From positions 32,770-96,769 of the forward strand of contig JAKQDD010000051.1 of assembly GCA_029556615.1 (NCBI GenBank): 64,000 nucleotides of DNA, read 5' to 3'. The notes under the pieces are model-generated. The model had not been told where the DNA came from. It was given only the letters and a program-made list of their open reading frames with translations, and searched no databases. Origin of the DNA: Verrucomicrobiota bacterium (GTDB lineage Bacteria > Verrucomicrobiota > Verrucomicrobiia > Limisphaerales > J093). This document shows, piece by piece, positions 62,276 to 64,000 of this stretch (position 1 is its first letter; every line of letters starts with the position of its first letter). Both the position numbers and the translations under genes were made by a program.

Positions 62276-63748
62276 GTGCGCCTGCAACAAGCATCGAACG
62301 GGGAACTCCTCACCCTGAACGAGTTCCACCTGCTGGGGGCGGGCGGGGAGGCCCGGATTTACACCGTGCCTGGCGCGCCAGGGTTGGTGGCGAAGGTCTG
62401 GCACAAGCCGGGCGCGGAGAGAAGCCGGAAAGTACGGGTGATGTTGTCGAATCCACCGGCGGATCCGATGGCCGCGCAGCAGCACGTTTCGATTGCCTGG
62501 CCGACGGATCTTCTCCTGCCAGCGGGGCGGGCGGAGCCGGTGAGCGGCTTCCTCATGCCCCGGGTGCAGGGCATGCAGCCGATTGGCGAGGTCAGCCACC
62601 CAAAGACGCGGCGGGAGCGGTCGCCGTTGTTCAGCACCTTCTACCTCCACCGCACGGCCCGGAACCTGGCGATTGCGGTCCGCGCCCTCCACGAGCGGGG
62701 TTACGTGATCGGCGATCTCAACGAATCCAACGTGCTTGTGGCGGAGACCGCGCTGGTGACGATCGTGGACACCGACTCTTTCCAGGTGCGGGATGACGAC
62801 ACGGGTACCGTGTTCCGGTGCCGGGTGGGGAAGCCGGAGTTCACCCCGCCGGAGCTGCAGGGGCGCAGCTTCGCGGAGTGCGATCGCGATCCGGTCCACG
62901 ACTGTTTCGGATTGGGGGTGTTGATCTTTCAGTTGCTCATGGAGGGGACGCACCCGTTTGCGGGTTTGTATCGGGGACGAGGCGAGCCGCCGCCGATCGA
63001 GGCCCGCATCGCGGCGGGGCACTTCCCCTATGGCGCCGCTCCCCAAGTGCCGTTCGGGGCCAAACCCACGGCGCCAGCTTTCGAGGCCTTGTTTCCCGGC
63101 TTGCAGGACCTGTTTCTGCGCTGCTTCCGGGACGGCCACTTCCGCCCCGAACTCCGTCCCGATCCGCGGAGCTGGCAGTACCAACTCGAGGAAGCCGAGT
63201 CCCACCTGGTGACATGCCAATGGAACAGCCAGCACGTTTACGCGGACCACGTCGAGCACTGTCCCTGGTGCCTTCGCACCCGGATGCTCGGGGGGCGGGA
63301 TCCGTTCCCGTCGATCGAAGCAGTTCGCACCGGTGCGCACCGGGTGCCGCCGCCGAGAAGGGGCCGTGGGGGGCGGGTGGGGGGACATCAGGGTGGGCGC
63401 CCCGGCGCTTCGCTGCCGCCTCCGGCGGGCGTTCCGCTGCCTCCGCCGATTCCGCCTTCCAAGTCGCAGACCGGGGTTCGGGGCAAGCGTGGCCGGCCGC
63501 TGTTGGGAGACTGGAATGACTGGGCGTGGGTGGCGTTGGCGCTCAGCGGCCTGGCCGGGGCGGGTCTCATGCCGACGCACGGGAGGCCCAATCCCATTGC
63601 GTTCCTATTGGCCCTGGGCGGTCTCCTCGTCGGGATTCTGGGGGAGGCGAAAGCGCACATGCCGGAAATTGACGGGCGCGGCCGCTGGATTGCGCGCACG
63701 GCGATCGCGGGCGGTTTGCTCTGCCTGGGATGGTGTCTGCGGGGTTAG
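62276..63748 (+). CDS. Protein kinase-like domain protein of the YegI type (COG4248-like), C-terminal membrane helices
   Basis: A 490-residue protein. A divergent kinase domain (about residues 15-290) has a glycine-rich loop LLGAGGEARIY, AKVWH for the ATP-binding Lys, catalytic GYVIGDLNESNVLV near 143-156 (D-x-x-x-x-N pattern) and DTDSFQV in the DFG position. After it comes a Cys-rich segment HVEHCPWCLRTRMLGGRDPF near 325-344, a Gly/Pro/Arg-rich linker, and two or three membrane helices (residues about 415-490). The arrangement resembles the YegI group, often linked to TerY-type VWA and PP2C genes; none lies to the left. The start is GTG, and the stop TAG is a repeat edge. Confidence 0.75.
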   Translation: MRLQQASNGELLTLNEFHLLGAGGEARIYTVPGAPGLVAKVWHKPGAERSRKVRVMLSNPPADPMAAQQHVSIAWPTDLLLPAGRAEPVSGFLMPRVQGMQPIGEVSHPKTRRERSPLFSTFYLHRTARNLAIAVRALHERGYVIGDLNESNVLVAETALVTIVDTDSFQVRDDDTGTVFRCRVGKPEFTPPELQGRSFAECDRDPVHDCFGLGVLIFQLLMEGTHPFAGLYRGRGEPPPIEARIAAGHFPYGAAPQVPFGAKPTAPAFEALFPGLQDLFLRCFRDGHFRPELRPDPRSWQYQLEEAESHLVTCQWNSQHVYADHVEHCPWCLRTRMLGGRDPFPSIEAVRTGAHRVPPPRRGRGGRVGGHQGGRPGASLPPPAGVPLPPPIPPSKSQTGVRGKRGRPLLGDWNDWAWVALALSGLAGAGLMPTHGRPNPIAFLLALGGLLVGILGEAKAHMPEIDGRGRWIARTAIAGGLLCLGWCLRG

Positions 63749-63758
63749 AGTCCTCGGA
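63746..63758. repeat. Modular repeat fragment R9 (module A end)
   Basis: TAGAGTCCTCGGA, one base from the module A end TAGAGTCCTCGAC. It supplies the stop of the kinase-like gene. No further module sequence follows in the 252-base gap to the window edge. Confidence 0.55.
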
Positions 63759-63965
63759 CAAGAGGTGGGTGACGCTGCCATCCTCAGGTCGGGTCGTTGG
63801 GGGCTGGCGGTCAGAGCGTCGCAGTGAAAGCAAAACCGGAATCTGAACTATAGACCTTTAGACGGATAATCCTACGCCCACCTTTTCGGAAACCGCCGCC
63901 GTAACCGACTGCCATTGATTACCAAGCACTTAAGCCGCTGGTCTTCAGCAGGTTAACCCCGGTTT

Positions 63966-63982
63966 TGGCACGATTCTTGAAT
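63966..63982 (+). promoter_or_regulatory. Candidate sigma-54 promoter at the right edge
   Basis: TGGCACG, four bases, TTGAAT, compared with the consensus TGGCACG-N4-TTGC(A/T). The -24 GG is present with correct spacing, but the -12 element reads TTGA rather than TTGC. It points out of the window to the right. Confidence 0.45.
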
Positions 63983-64000
63983 CCGCGCGAGTTTTGGGCG

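Noticed and set aside
17190..63758. The modular repeats as ordinary intrinsic terminators
   Set aside because: Several lie between divergent starts (31618, 46126) and none carries a T-run after its stem, so plain termination does not explain them.
1..64000. Insertion sequences or prophage
   Set aside because: No transposase, integrase, capsid or terminase-like protein was recognised on either strand.

Overview
The window is GC-rich and densely coded, with codon use strongly biased to G/C third positions. The gene content fits a Gram-negative, LPS-bearing member of the PVC superphylum, most likely Verrucomicrobiota. Evidence: a KDO transferase, an OMP/Wzc/Wza-like polysaccharide export set, two PEP-CTERM proteins, a secreted protein of the 'VNAVGYVN' type, an orphan NahK-like kinase and rhamnulokinase, and a MoxR-DUF58-DUF4129-DUF4350-RDD-SpoIIM operon. 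The phylum call is inference from gene content. No 16S gene is present. No transposase, CRISPR array or prophage was seen.

Layout. 1-4.6 kb: the 5' end of a glycosyltransferase gene (minus), then a translationally coupled FucI-like isomerase, RbsA-type ATPase and RbsC-type permease. 4.7-6.2 kb: two secreted proteins, one PEP-CTERM. 6.2-16 kb: a long minus-strand run (membrane protein, DUF4129, DUF4350, MoxR, DUF58, RDD, SpoIIM, SerA, parvulin). 16.1-18.1 kb: MurQ and DUF554. 18.2-20.8 kb: two secreted proteins with a terminator, tRNA-Glu, a RelE-like orphan and an HNH protein. 21-28.8 kb: TPR and FG-GAP proteins, an esterase and a UvrD/PcrA helicase. 29-34.5 kb: PIG-L deacetylase and three sugar kinases of three different folds (ROK, APH/NahK-like, FGGY). 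34.5-39.7 kb: HolB, O-antigen ligase-like protein, AroQ and AccBC. 39.7-47.5 kb: GNAT-like protein, coupled LysA-HemH-GltD, convergent ABC permease, RarD. 47.5-48.6 kb: IscA-like and HscB-like Fe-S proteins. 48.6-53.3 kb: exopolysaccharide export operon. 53.5-62.2 kb: oxidoreductase, GcvP, MFS, KdtA and cysteine desulfurase. 62.3-63.7 kb: an unusual kinase-like protein.

The most striking non-gene signal is a dispersed modular intergenic repeat. Six copies have a full core of 178-180 bp. Each is built of two roughly 88-bp modules, and each module starts with TA(G) and ends with (C)TA or a near form. Module A closes with a 12-bp inverted repeat (AGAGTCCTCGAC/GTCGAGGACTCT), module B with an 11-bp one (TAGCGAGGCGC/GCGCCTCGCTA). 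Half copies, fragments and concatenated junctions also occur. In seven genes (one next to a degenerate copy) the TAG at the edge of the repeat is itself the stop codon. I do not recognise this family.

Other points of interest: an intrinsic terminator ending five bases before the start of the tyrosine-kinase gene; a RelE-like gene starting five bases after a tRNA CCA end; a 14-unit heptanucleotide array; and a near-consensus sigma-54 promoter at the right edge.
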